Both the position numbers and the translations under genes were made by a program. Shown here in pieces: positions 38,928 to 48,416 of a DNA stretch of 64,000 nucleotides. Under the pieces are notes generated by a model. That model saw only the letters and a program-made list of their open reading frames with translations, was not told the DNA's origin and did no database searches. Source of the DNA: Lachancea kluyveri NRRL Y-12651 (taxonomy: Eukaryota > Ascomycota > Saccharomycetes > Saccharomycetales > Saccharomycetaceae); NCBI GenBank assembly GCA_000149225.2, contig CM000694.1, positions 62,001 to 126,000 on the forward strand. Direction: 5' to 3'. Position 1 is the first letter of the stretch; every line of letters begins with the position of its first letter.

Positions 38928-39230
38928 CTCTATTATTTCGCTTAATTGTTCTTCACTCAGATGAGTTTTGCCTCTCAGATTGCAATAAACAGTTAGTTTT
39001 ACAACTTACTACCTGCTCTCTTTCACCATGATCTGTTTTCGATCCATATCCATCCCTCGAAAACTTTTTCACACTCAATTGTGAAGCAAATTACCATTTT
39101 GGGAAAACCGGTGGCACCCTTCAACTTCCACGTGACAGCCGAGAAGAAATATATTAAATTCTGCTCTATTTAAAAGAGGCATGTGTATCTATATATACAT
39201 ATGTAAGCGCAAAAAAAGCTATTTGAGTAC
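38928..39230. other. Intergenic between ZUO1 and ERV29
   Basis: 303 bp holding the ERV29 promoter and ZUO1 terminator. A CACGTG-type site near 39130 is the only motif I notice. Confidence 0.4.
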
Positions 39231-40529
39231 TTACAAGAAGTAAGGCAATAGACTGGCTGGTAGCTTACCTGAATCGGTCAAGGTTTTAGCGGCTCCGGAC
39301 AAAGTAGCCTTAGCAGTAGAAGCGTCTGCCTTGATCTTAGTAGCAACATCAACCAATTGCTCATCAGACAAGGCATCAACAATTAGACCAGTTTGCTCTT
39401 CAATAGAAGCCGACTTGTCTGAATCACCAAAGTAGTCAGCTTCTTTTGGAGCGTTACGGATAGCTCTCTTGTTCTTCTTCTTAGCACTCTTAGCAGCTTC
39501 CTTTGCTTTCTTCTTATCAGCTTTAGCCTCAGACACAGCCTTAGCCTCAGATTCAGCCTTTGCTTTAGCCTCAGCCTCAGCCTTAGCCTTAGCTTCAGCT
39601 TCGGCTCTAGCACCAGCCTCTCTTTCCCACTTCTTTCTTTCTCTTTCCTTCTTTTCTTCTTCCTTGAAAGTCTTGATACGTGGATCTTCATTCATAGCTC
39701 TTTCAACTAGCTTGACCAAACGGGCATTATCGGCGGTCTTCTTCTTATCTCTTGCAGCTTTGTTTTTCCTTTCGATGTAACGTTTGTGATCTCTGTTAGA
39801 AGAATCATCTGGAACGTCTTCATCTAAAAATTCAAAAGTTCTCCAAGAGTCGAATCTGTGCCAAAAAGAGTAGAATTTTTCGACATCCGATTTGGTTGAG
39901 TCGGCCTTACCAAGTTCTGGAGCTGGTTGTTTCTTAGAGAAACGGGCTTCAGATTCGAAAACTGGGGCCCAGGATTCAAAGAAATCATATTCGGTACCCT
40001 TTTTTGGTGGTTGAACGTCAGCATTGAAATCGCAAGAATCGTATTGAGCTCTTTTGTTGGAATCGGTCAAGGTTTCGTAAGCCTTTTGGATAATTTTGAA
40101 GAAACCGTCCTCTTCTAAGCCACCAGAGGCAGACTTCTTATCTGGGTGATGCTTCAAAACCTGCTTTCTGTGAGCTTTGATGATCTGGGCATCAGTAGCC
40201 TTGTAACGCAACTTGGAAATACCCATGGCAGCATACAAGTCAGCAGTCTTCCAGTCTCTTGGATCGTGGGCCAGCAACGACTGGTCAGCCAATTCTTCAT
40301 CAAACAATTGTTCATCTGGGTCGACGTTGGATTCATCAACTCTTTTAACATTTTTTTCCGCTTGAATCTTTTCAAATTCAGACCAGGTATGGTTTCTCAA
40401 AGTTCTTTGAGCATGGTGCATGAAGAACTTACCAACTGGTTCAATTGGGCGACGCAAAATTTCGGTCCTTTTAGCAGAACTATTAACTTGTACAGAAATA
40501 TCAGATGTCAATGGTGGTAGAGAAATCAT
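39231..40529 (-). CDS. ZUO1: Ribosome-associated J-protein Zuo1 (zuotin)
   Basis: Hsp40 of the ribosome-associated complex. With Ssz1 it stimulates the Hsp70 Ssb at the nascent-chain exit tunnel. It has 432 residues against 433. The J domain (about 97-170) carries the HPD motif in LKHHPDKKSASGG. The zuotin homology domain follows (TEYDFFESWAPVFESEARFS, KFYSFWHRFDSWRTFEFLDED), then a highly charged Ala/Lys/Glu-rich helix (about 285-360) that contacts rRNA, and a C-terminal four-helix bundle. The ATG at 40529 gives MISLPPLTSDISVQVNSS. The promoter has PAC and RRPE-like motifs, fitting co-regulation with ribosome genes. Confidence 0.97.
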   Translation of the reverse strand: MISLPPLTSDISVQVNSSAKRTEILRRPIEPVGKFFMHHAQRTLRNHTWSEFEKIQAEKNVKRVDESNVDPDEQLFDEELADQSLLAHDPRDWKTADLYAAMGISKLRYKATDAQIIKAHRKQVLKHHPDKKSASGGLEEDGFFKIIQKAYETLTDSNKRAQYDSCDFNADVQPPKKGTEYDFFESWAPVFESEARFSKKQPAPELGKADSTKSDVEKFYSFWHRFDSWRTFEFLDEDVPDDSSNRDHKRYIERKNKAARDKKKTADNARLVKLVERAMNEDPRIKTFKEEEKKERERKKWEREAGARAEAEAKAKAEAEAKAKAESEAKAVSEAKADKKKAKEAAKSAKKKNKRAIRNAPKEADYFGDSDKSASIEEQTGLIVDALSDEQLVDVATKIKADASTAKATLSGAAKTLTDSGKLPASLLPYFL

Positions 40530-40608
40530 TATTGAAATATAGCACTATTGATCTTTTGGCTGTTTTTATCTTTCTTTTGACTCTATTATACTGTAGCGTA
40601 TTTAAATA

Positions 40609-40634
40609 CTGAAAATTTTTTTCTCAGATGAGGA
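40609..40634. promoter_or_regulatory. RRPE plus PAC-like pair in the ZUO1-ELP6 divergent promoter
   Basis: CTGAAAATTTTTTTCTCAGATGAGG runs from about 40609 to 40633, joining an RRPE-type A/T element to a GATGAG core. It lies about 80-105 bp upstream of ZUO1 and 130-155 bp upstream of the divergent ELP6. Confidence 0.5.
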
Positions 40635-40763
40635 AAAAGAAATTTTCGTCTACGGTTACATGGACTTTTGGTTCTGAGTCGTATCATTGTATACTTATTA
40701 TTTTGTTCTCACCGGAGGAGAATATTATCGAATTCCTAACCAGTTTAAACGAGGAATTGGAAG

Positions 40764-41588
40764 ATGTCTTCCATCCAAAAACAGGAACTAGTCCTATTTA
40801 GCGACCATAGTGTTATATCACAACAGCTTTTTTCAGGAGAGTACCATAACATCATCTTTTTAACTCATCGCTTAGGCACATCTTCCTCTTGGCTGATTAA
40901 TGCGTTAGTGGAAGCAAACATCCTTGGTACCCCATACTCACTTAACGAACCCTCTTCTGCTGCTACTACTAAAACCGGTGCTAGAAGTAGTCGTGATTCA
41001 GTGAAAACCCCGGTTGCTATTGCTTCGTTTATTCATGAAGCCACGCATTTCGGCGCTTCACTGAATAAGCTGAATATTGATTCCAGTAGATTTGAAATTT
41101 TAGACTTTCTCACCGACTTTGTCGCAAGAAATCTGGGAAAACCTAGCGACAAAATCCTAAGCGATTTATTACAGCGATTTGCGGCTTGCAGCGGTACCAT
41201 TCTGTTAGAGCAACCCGAACTGCTGATGTCTTTGTTCTGCATATCTAGTGACGAGCTGCATTTGAAATTCATAACACCCTTAGCAAAAAAGTGTTCCCTG
41301 CTGGTCATAGTCAGTTCTGTCGAGGGGTTTGACAACGAATTCCCAGAGTCGTCAGGAGGGTTTCAAAGAGATATCATTGAGTTCACCAAATTTCCAATAA
41401 CTTGCTTCCATAAGAGCATTGCATTGCTAAGTTTGAAACCACTAGATACCGGCCGTGCTAAAGATGTGACAGGAACCTTAAGGATTATTAGAGGAGGCGC
41501 TTCTGCAAAGCATCTACCAATTCATGTTGTTGAAAATGAATACTTGTACTATACCCAAAAGGAATCTACTAAACTGTTCTATAGATAA
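40764..41588 (+). CDS. ELP6: Elongator complex subunit Elp6
   Basis: Subunit of the Elp4-Elp5-Elp6 hexameric RecA-like ring of Elongator, which is needed for wobble-uridine (mcm5/ncm5) modification of tRNAs. It has 274 residues against 273 in S. cerevisiae. The start MSSIQKQELVLFSDHSVISQQL is followed by the core IIFLTHRLGTSSSWLINALVEANILG, which lacks a proper Walker A lysine as usual for Elp6. LEQPELLMSLF and the end KHLPIHVVENEYLYYTQKESTKLFYR are also conserved. It is divergent from ZUO1 and convergent with TGL3, in the ancestral order. Confidence 0.93.
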   Translation: MSSIQKQELVLFSDHSVISQQLFSGEYHNIIFLTHRLGTSSSWLINALVEANILGTPYSLNEPSSAATTKTGARSSRDSVKTPVAIASFIHEATHFGASLNKLNIDSSRFEILDFLTDFVARNLGKPSDKILSDLLQRFAACSGTILLEQPELLMSLFCISSDELHLKFITPLAKKCSLLVIVSSVEGFDNEFPESSGGFQRDIIEFTKFPITCFHKSIALLSLKPLDTGRAKDVTGTLRIIRGGASAKHLPIHVVENEYLYYTQKESTKLFYR

Positions 41589-41677
41589 GTAGTACATTAC
41601 CTTTATTCTATTCACCCATAGTCTTCCTTTTTTCGGTGCTACCTAGCAATTAATCTCACTGATGCGCTGTAGGACGA

Positions 41678-43420
41678 CTAAAAATTTCTTCTGCTCTTAA
41701 TAATCTCGTCCAATGTGAATTCTACAGCGCACCTAGTTTTGATCAATGCTAAAACTGGCCAGCAGCCTTGCTCACCACAACGTATCCAGTAAGGTATATT
41801 ATCCAACTGGCCCTCAATTACCCGACTCAACGATAAACTCTTTAAATGTGGGACGATGGTAACTTCCGTAGCAGACCGAGGCGTTTTCTCATCTATTGCC
41901 AATATTTTGATCCAATGACTTAGTATTCCCAAATTGTCTAACACCTCAACACGGTGACGAAATTCCATGGTTACGATCTGCTTTATTTTACGTTCCAAAT
42001 GATATTTGAACTTGAATGCCAAAGGCTCCACATTGGTTAAAGTAGACAATTGATGAGCAGAATAGGCACCAATGTCATCGGTTGGGTAATGCTTATAGTA
42101 ATAGTACTTGGATGTTTTAATCTCATGTTTCAAATCATTGATAACCAAAGGAGCCAAATAAGGTCTCGCTAAAGAAACAATAAAATTGTTTACATTAAAA
42201 AGCTCCGTTAATCTTGTGTATGGGCTTTCAATAAGCCCACTTTCTGATGCATTTTGGGGAGTTAAAAATACTAAATCCTTTGTTTTGTCAGTGTGTAAAT
42301 ATTCAACCACTTCATTCTTCAAATTTTTACACATCAACTTTGTGTCTGTTGAAACAACCTCAGACCCTAGACTGCAATCGATTGCAGACGAGATTAAAAC
42401 GTTTGGCGTAGTCACATAGTTTAACAATGCTGGACAAATGTTTCTGTCTGTTGGATGAACCACAATGTTTAGGATTTTGCCTGTTTTTTGAAATGCTTCT
42501 TCAAAGGTCTGATCTTTAATAATGGCCTTTTTCACAAACTGGATAAAGAGGTAGACATCTTTAGAATAACCGCGATGAATTACATTTTGTATCAAAGAGC
42601 CCAAATTTAGGTTTTGGTCGATATTTCCGTATCCACATTCCTTCAACAATGTGATATCTTCTTTTATTTTGTCTAATAAATTGTTCTCAGAAAGCAGATG
42701 AATCAAATCGTCATTTACTAGACAACAGCACAAACTAGCAATACAAGCCCCCATAGAACTACCGCTGATAATATTCGGCAACAACTTTTGTTCCAAAAGA
42801 CCTTTAATGACACCTAAGTGATACAACCCAAATAATGAACCACCCTGTAGAATCAATGCCGTTGTGCCTAAAGATAACTTACAGCGCTGGAAGAATGAGG
42901 TACGTGTCACCTGCGGGTTTTGGCTTAGAAAATGCAAGCATTCCAAGACTTTATCCAGATACTGTTCTATTAACAGTTTAGTACCAATCAATGACTTGGT
43001 AAATAGTCTTTTGTCCACAATTCCTGCAAAATTTCTTAACATCGCAGGACCAGTAGTGCTAAACCTTTGTACAATGGTATTTGCATCTGCCACTTCTAAC
43101 GCTGCATCTAATACAGCGTATTGCTCTAACACGGAATTAAAGTCGTAACGCTTTGAGGTAAAGTTTCTCCTCCATAAATCTGCACCTGTGATTTCGTCTA
43201 CAATCAGGGCTTTCTCGTACCATTCATCAAAACTGTCACATTGGTCCAAGTCTAACATTGCGTGATGGTACAAAGTCCTGGACCTCGGCCGCAAATAGTT
43301 AATAAGCCTGTGAAGCCAGAAGCTCATTATATCGGTGAAGACATGGAGCACGTCCCACACAGTGTACGGTATGTGGTCTAAGAGTGAATAGATCAGGGTC
43401 AGAAAGTATGACTTTATCAT
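41678..43420 (-). CDS. TGL3: Lipid-droplet triacylglycerol lipase Tgl3
   Basis: Patatin-domain lipase of lipid droplets that hydrolyses stored triacylglycerol and also acts as a lysophospholipid acyltransferase in S. cerevisiae. The first ATG in frame is at 43420 (MIKSYFLTLIYSLLDHIPYTVWDVLH). The protein has 580 residues against 642. The patatin core is intact: the glycine-rich LILQGGSLFGLYHLGV, the nucleophile GSSMG in NIISGSSMGACIASL, and the downstream VLISSAIDCSLGSEVVSTD. It is shorter mostly because the Ser/Pro-rich segment after YYYYKHYP, about 70 residues in S. cerevisiae, is reduced to about 20 here. The C-terminal part from EPLAFKFKYHLERK onward is conserved. Confidence 0.94.
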   Translation of the reverse strand: MIKSYFLTLIYSLLDHIPYTVWDVLHVFTDIMSFWLHRLINYLRPRSRTLYHHAMLDLDQCDSFDEWYEKALIVDEITGADLWRRNFTSKRYDFNSVLEQYAVLDAALEVADANTIVQRFSTTGPAMLRNFAGIVDKRLFTKSLIGTKLLIEQYLDKVLECLHFLSQNPQVTRTSFFQRCKLSLGTTALILQGGSLFGLYHLGVIKGLLEQKLLPNIISGSSMGACIASLCCCLVNDDLIHLLSENNLLDKIKEDITLLKECGYGNIDQNLNLGSLIQNVIHRGYSKDVYLFIQFVKKAIIKDQTFEEAFQKTGKILNIVVHPTDRNICPALLNYVTTPNVLISSAIDCSLGSEVVSTDTKLMCKNLKNEVVEYLHTDKTKDLVFLTPQNASESGLIESPYTRLTELFNVNNFIVSLARPYLAPLVINDLKHEIKTSKYYYYKHYPTDDIGAYSAHQLSTLTNVEPLAFKFKYHLERKIKQIVTMEFRHRVEVLDNLGILSHWIKILAIDEKTPRSATEVTIVPHLKSLSLSRVIEGQLDNIPYWIRCGEQGCWPVLALIKTRCAVEFTLDEIIKSRRNF

Positions 43421-43698
43421 CGCTTTTATGATCACTTTTTTTTGGCTACTTGTGAAGACTCGTCTGTTGCTAGTAAGAAATTAAGATTGGTAGGAAAATT
43501 AATATTTGCCGCAAAAACATATTCAACATGATGCGCAAAAAGTAGACATCAACTTGTCGGTTTTTCGCACTAAAGTGAATATTACGAGTATATCTGTACA
43601 TGACATTACAAAAGTGTTAACAGAGCAACCACTGATCACAGCAGTAGATTTGACATACTTAACTTGTTCAAGGAGATGTCCATTCGCAAGGCAGAAAG
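43421..43698. other. TGL3 promoter region up to the solo LTR
   Basis: 278 bp of AT-rich sequence ending in the target-site copy GAAAG at 43694-43698. An open frame from 43506 runs into the LTR and is not credible as a gene. Confidence 0.4.
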
Positions 43699-44030
43699 TG
43701 TTGGAACGAAATACAACTATCGACCATCGACTAGTATTCGTGTTACTAGTATATTATCATACACGGTGTTATAAGGTGACACAAAGAATGAGAAACAGTC
43801 ATCTAAGTTAGTGGAAGCTGAAACGCAAGGATTGATAATGTAATAGGATAATGTACCAAAACATATAAAAGGAAAGAGAATATATGAATAATTGTATGTA
43901 GAGTTATCGACTCCCTTTTAGAGATTCCTAGAAGGAAGAGGAGAACTTCTAGTATAACCATATACCAATTATTATAGCCTTAACCGAAAGTGGAATCTCA
44001 AAAATTGGTCCACTATTCACATATTTTTCA
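43699..44030 (+). mobile_element. Solo LTR of a Ty1/Ty2-type (copia) retrotransposon
   Basis: A 332-bp element begins TGTTGGAA and ends TTTTTCA, with long stretches matching the S. cerevisiae Ty1 delta LTR (for example TAGTGGAAGCTGAAACGCAA and GGAGAACTTCTAGTATA), which is about 334 bp. It carries a TATA-like TATAAAAGG. It is flanked on both sides by the 5-bp target duplication GAAAG (43694-43698 and 44031-44035), so it is a clean solo LTR left after LTR-LTR recombination. There is no internal region in the window. The intact ends and target duplication point to a fairly recent insertion. No tRNA gene, the usual Ty1 target, was found beside it. Confidence 0.93.
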
Positions 44031-44739
44031 GAAAGGATCGACTAACCTTCTGGTAGACGTTGAATCGGCGAATTGATTTATGGCCTTATGATTGGGGCAG
44101 AGCACAAAAACAAGAATAAGTGAAGATGCATTCTACATGAGTCAATCAGAGCAAGTAATTAAAGGTTCAAAAATGACTTTAAAATGAGAAAAAAGGAAAG
44201 CCATTTCAACCGGGAAATCTACGATCATTAAGCGTTCTGAAACGTGCAACTTTCAACATCTATAGACCACAGTGGCTAGCACTGAACTACGATCGTTAAA
44301 TTAATAAATAGTTTACGCTAATCCTAGTATGTCACACCTGGTCCCTGCAGGAAATCAAACTATAACTGGCACGAGCAACAGCTCTCTCAGTTAGCTCATG
44401 GTGTATTTGACATTAGATAAGCGAGTCCTACTGTAACGTCACCCAGCGCTGGTTTTTAGCCATACCTGATGAATGTGTAAATTATTTTCTTAAATTGATC
44501 TTGTAACTCGGCAATATCTAAATGCACAAGATCTGAAAATTTTCAAAGGACACGGATTACGTGGATCTTATGCTGAGAATTAAGTGTTTGTAAATAGGTC
44601 GACTAATCTTAGGGATAAAATATAATCATCAAATACGAAACTGTATATCTGGCACAGGTCTCGGTGGCAAATGTTCACACAGTAAGAAGTACCTGGTAGA
44701 AGCCTAAGACAGACACAGCTATTAGAATTTGAAACCAAA
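44031..44739. other. Intergenic between the LTR and PRE5, containing the PRE5 promoter
   Basis: About 0.7 kb. I checked for tRNA A and B boxes on both strands, because Ty1-type LTRs favour tRNA neighbourhoods, and found none complete. Apart from the proteasome element near PRE5 nothing is evident; older decayed LTR remnants cannot be excluded. Confidence 0.4.
44663..44671 (+). promoter_or_regulatory. PACE element (GGTGGCAAA) upstream of PRE5
   Basis: A perfect 9-bp proteasome-associated control element 69 bp before the PRE5 ATG. Rpn4 binds this element in S. cerevisiae proteasome promoters. Confidence 0.88.
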
Positions 44740-45441
44740 ATGTTCAGAAATAACTACGATGGGGACACGGTGACATTTTCTCCGACCGGTAGATTGTTCC
44801 AGGTCGAATATGCCTTGGAGGCCATCAAACAAGGTAGTGCTACTGTAGGCCTGCGCTCCAAAAAACATGCTGTAGTGGTAGCGCTAAAGAGGAATGCCGA
44901 CGAACTATCCTCATATCAGAACAAAATTATCAAATGTGATGAGCACATGGGTCTTTCATTAGCCGGCTTGGCTCCAGACGCCCGTGTCTTAAGCAACTAC
45001 TTAAGACAGCAATGTAACTACTCTAGTCTAGTGTTCAACAGAAAGCTTTCCTTAGAAAAGGCTGGCTATCTTCTATGTGACAAAGCTCAGAAAAACACTC
45101 AGTCTTATGGCGGTAGGCCTTATGGCGTTGGCCTTTTACTAATTGGTCATGATAACAGTGGTCCCCACTTACTAGAGTTTCAGCCCTCAGGTAACACCTT
45201 GGAACTCTACGGTGCCGCAATTGGTGCTCGCTCCCAAGGTGCAAAGACTTACTTAGAAAGGGTCATGGAGGAATATCTGGAAATCGAAGACGCTGACGAA
45301 TTGATCAAGAAGGGTGTCGAAGCATTAAAGCAATCCCTAAAGGACGAAACTCTAAGCACGAAGAATCTATCCATTGCTATCGTAGGCGAGAACAAACCTT
45401 TTACCATTTACGACGGTGAATCAGTGTCACCATATCTATAA
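44740..45441 (+). CDS. PRE5: 20S proteasome alpha-6 subunit Pre5
   Basis: Alpha-ring subunit of the 20S proteasome core particle, structural rather than catalytic. It has 233 residues against 234 in S. cerevisiae. The N-terminal alpha signature is plain: RNNYDGDTVTFSPTGRLFQVEYALEAIKQGSATVGL. DEHMGLSLAGLAPDARVLSNYLRQQC and YGGRPYGVGLLLIGHD are also conserved. A perfect PACE site stands upstream. In S. cerevisiae it is YMR314W, the neighbour of TGL3 (YMR313C), as here; the next gene downstream breaks the expected order. Confidence 0.98.
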   Translation: MFRNNYDGDTVTFSPTGRLFQVEYALEAIKQGSATVGLRSKKHAVVVALKRNADELSSYQNKIIKCDEHMGLSLAGLAPDARVLSNYLRQQCNYSSLVFNRKLSLEKAGYLLCDKAQKNTQSYGGRPYGVGLLLIGHDNSGPHLLEFQPSGNTLELYGAAIGARSQGAKTYLERVMEEYLEIEDADELIKKGVEALKQSLKDETLSTKNLSIAIVGENKPFTIYDGESVSPYL

Positions 45442-45766
45442 ACGTAGAAGCAGAAGCAGCAGCATAGTACTCGCTCCCTATGTAGAATGCCGTCTAATAA
45501 ATACAAAAAACACGAAGATGTATATCTGTTGCTTGTAATGGCCAACGCTGCAATCCCAATGTTCCTCTTGGGGCTGTGCCATTTTTAGTTACCTCCTTGC
45601 GTTAGTATTTCCCTGTTTTAATGTTTACTCATGCGTGCACTGGGGAAAGCCACAGTTTGAGTAGGTGAAAGTAAATGGCTCCGAGAAAAACATACTCATT
45701 ACTTAAAAATTGAAAAAAACGCGCGACAGATTATTGCAACTAGGAAAAGATTGCAACTAGTGCATC
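45442..45766. other. PRE5-ATM1 intergenic, site of a synteny break
   Basis: 325 bp joining the end of the YMR306-314 run to ATM1 (YMR301C equivalent). It contains a GCAGAAGCAGCAGC-type mini repeat just after PRE5, and no LTR, tRNA or other recombination-prone sequence that I can recognise. Confidence 0.5.
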
Positions 45767-47869
45767 ATGTTGAGAACCAATCCTTGTTTCCGATTATCTA
45801 GACTATGCAAGTCATTTGTTCCTAATTCTCAATTATCTTTGAGAAAGCCGTTGACTAACTGTGCTTCCTTGCATTGCCGGTTCTCCACTCAAAGACCTCT
45901 ATGGTTACACAATTCCTCGGCACAGTGGAAAGATGCACTAAAGTCCTTCAATACTCCAAAAATTGGTAAAAGGGACGCCAACCCAGTACCCAGAATTGAA
46001 GCTCCAAAGACCAAGGTTACTAGTAAATCTAAAGCACCAACAATCTCTGAGTTAAAAATTTTGAAAGATTTGTTCAAGTACATTTGGCCGAGTGGAGACA
46101 ACAAGGTGAGATTTCGAGTCTTAACTGCTCTAGCCCTATTGATTGGTGCAAAATTATTGAACGTTCAAGTACCCTTCTTTTTTAAAGATGCTGTGGATTC
46201 GATGAATATAGAATGGTCAGATGCTACCACAGTGTTACCAATAGCCATTACTTTGACCGTTCTATCTTACGGTGCTGCTAGGTTCGGTGCTGTTCTTTTT
46301 GGAGAAATAAGAAATGCTGTATTTGCTTCAGTGGCACAAAATGCCATCCGAAAAGTCTCTTTACAAACTTTCCAACATCTGATGCGCTTGGATTTAGGTT
46401 GGCATCTGAGTAGGCAGACTGGTGGACTAACTAGGGCTATGGACAGAGGTACTAAGGGGATTTCTTATGTTTTGTCAGCTATGGTATTTCACATCATCCC
46501 GATTGCTTTTGAAATATCTGTAGTTTGTGGGATTTTAACTTATCAGTTTGGCACTTCCTTTGCTGCAGTAACATTTGCCACGATGCTATTGTATTCGATT
46601 TTTACTTTTAAAACAACCGCATGGAGAACTGAATTTAGGCGTTCTGCAAACCGAGCTGACAACAAGGCTGCGAGCGTGGCTTTGGACTCTTTGATCAATT
46701 TCGAAGCGGTAAAATACTTCAACAACGAGCGATACTTGGCTGACAAATACCACAACTCGTTAACAAACTACACGAACTCCCAGATTAAGGTTGCCCAGTC
46801 ATTGGCATTTTTAAATTCTGGCCAGAATTTGATCTTTACGTCGGCGCTAACAGCAATGATGTATATGGGTTGTACTGGTGTAATGTCCGGCGATTTGTCT
46901 GTTGGTGACTTGGTGCTAATTAATCAACTTGTTTTCCAACTATCTGTACCGTTAAACTTTTTAGGCAGTGTTTATCGTGAGTTGAAACAATCCTTGATCG
47001 ACATGGAATCCTTGTTTAAACTGCAAAAAAATAAAGTAAACATCCAAAACAGTAAAACACCATTGATGCTTCCCAAAGACAAGCCCTGTGAAATTAAGTT
47101 TGAAAATGTTACATTTGGATATCATCCGGATAGAAAGATTTTGGAAAATGCCAACTTTACTCTACCGGCAGGTTGGAAAACTGCGATAGTTGGCCCGTCC
47201 GGGAGTGGTAAATCAACAATTTTAAAACTGGTATTTAGATTCTACGACCCTCAAGAGGGTCGCATCCTGATAGACGGCAAAGATATCCGTGAATTAGATC
47301 TGAAATCACTAAGACGTGCTATTGGTGTCGTCCCCCAAGATACCCCACTTTTCAATGATACCATCTGGGAAAATGTCAAGTTTGGTAAGATCACTGCTAC
47401 AGATGATGATATTAGGAAAGCAATTGATAAGGCTCAACTAGCTCCATTAATACATTCTTTGCCTCAGGGTTCTGAGACAATTGTCGGTGAAAGAGGGTTG
47501 ATGATCAGTGGTGGTGAAAAGCAAAGGTTGGCAATCGCTCGTGTTTTACTAAAAGATACTCCTATAATGTTTTTCGACGAAGCTACAAGCGCTTTGGATA
47601 CTCATACCGAGCAGGCGTTATTGAGAACGATTAAGGAAAACTTTGCCGGTAATAGCAGGACTAGTATATACATTGCACACAGGTTAAGAACCATTGCAGA
47701 CGCAGATAAAATTGTCGTCCTAGAAAATGGTAGAGTGAAAGAAGAAGGTAAACACGCCGAGTTACTATCAAAGCCCACCTCCTTGTACAGCGAGCTATGG
47801 AATATTCAAGAAAACTTAGACCTGTTGGAGGAAGAAATCGAAATGGACAAAAAGCAACAAGACACATAA
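45767..47869 (+). CDS. ATM1: Mitochondrial ABC half-transporter Atm1
   Basis: Inner-membrane homodimeric exporter that hands a sulfur- and glutathione-containing compound from the matrix to the cytosolic iron-sulfur assembly system. It has 700 residues against 690. The N-terminus is a basic, Ser/Thr-rich mitochondrial presequence ([17 protein letters not shown]). Six membrane spans lie in about residues 110-410, with the glutathione-site-like [12 protein letters not shown] region ([20 protein letters not shown]). The NBD has Walker [11 protein letters not shown] near residue 476, Q-loop [10 protein letters not shown], signature [13 protein letters not shown] and Walker [14 protein letters not shown]. 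Strand and order relative to ADE4 agree with S. cerevisiae YMR301C-YMR300C, in reverse. Confidence 0.97.
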   Translation: MLRTNPCFRLSRLCKSFVPNSQLSLRKPLTNCASLHCRFSTQRPLWLHNSSAQWKDALKSFNTPKIGKRDANPVPRIEAPKTKVTSKSKAPTISELKILKDLFKYIWPSGDNKVRFRVLTALALLIGAKLLNVQVPFFFKDAVDSMNIEWSDATTVLPIAITLTVLSYGAARFGAVLFGEIRNAVFASVAQNAIRKVSLQTFQHLMRLDLGWHLSRQTGGLTRAMDRGTKGISYVLSAMVFHIIPIAFEISVVCGILTYQFGTSFAAVTFATMLLYSIFTFKTTAWRTEFRRSANRADNKAASVALDSLINFEAVKYFNNERYLADKYHNSLTNYTNSQIKVAQSLAFLNSGQNLIFTSALTAMMYMGCTGVMSGDLSVGDLVLINQLVFQLSVPLNFLGSVYRELKQSLIDMESLFKLQKNKVNIQNSKTPLMLPKDKPCEIKFENVTFGYHPDRKILENANFTLPAGWKTAIVGPSGSGKSTILKLVFRFYDPQEGRILIDGKDIRELDLKSLRRAIGVVPQDTPLFNDTIWENVKFGKITATDDDIRKAIDKAQLAPLIHSLPQGSETIVGERGLMISGGEKQRLAIARVLLKDTPIMFFDEATSALDTHTEQALLRTIKENFAGNSRTSIYIAHRLRTIADADKIVVLENGRVKEEGKHAELLSKPTSLYSELWNIQENLDLLEEEIEMDKKQQDT

Positions 47870-48416
47870 TGTGACGATATGTATGGATATATATTATACA
47901 TATACACGCAACGGGTGTAAGAAGATCAACTGTTTTACGATCCCACTGATTTTTGTCGTCTGTCATTACCTGTAACAGTATCTCCATTGGAAAACCCGAA
48001 GAGTCACTAGACAAGTAACCAACAAATTTAAGCTTCCATGATCTTCTAAATTTTCAATTTGGGTTTATGAAATATGATGGTCCCGTGGCTTAAGGCTGAA
48101 CAAGGATTAAAGCCTTTTGCGTAACTCCCCTGCTTCCAGTACGGCAACCATTAACAGTTCTTCGTCCGGCCTAAAATCCTCTAGCAGGAAAAAAAAAGAA
48201 AGAAAATTTTTTCCGAAGATTTTGACTCGCCTTACATTTATTACGCTTAGTGATGACTCTGCAGCTATAATTATAAAGGCGTTTGAAATTTAATAATCGA
48301 GCCTTCACGAAAAATCAGTGAACCACTTAGCCATTTGAAGAAGCTGGTCTCCTTTCTTTTACATTCATCAACTCAGAGGCTTATAGAACTCAAATAAATT
48401 AAACTAATCAAACGAC
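47870..48416. other. ATM1 terminator and ADE4 promoter
   Basis: 547 bp with two TGACTC sites and a TATA box described separately. No RNA gene or other ORF is supported. Confidence 0.5.
48223..48279 (+). promoter_or_regulatory. ADE4 promoter: two TGACTC (Bas1/Gcn4) sites and TATA box
   Basis: TGACTC occurs at 48223-48228 and 48254-48259, followed by TATAAAGG at 48272-48279, with the ATG at 48417. TGACTC is bound by Bas1 (with Bas2/Pho2) and by Gcn4 at the adenine-pathway genes of S. cerevisiae, including ADE4. Confidence 0.8.

Noticed and set aside
43506-43811. 101-codon frame overlapping the LTR
   Set aside because: It runs from host intergenic sequence into the LTR and has no recognisable content.
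43421-44739. tRNA gene expected near a Ty1-type LTR
   Set aside because: No complete A and B box pair was found on either strand, although GGTTCAA at 44164 superficially resembles a B box.
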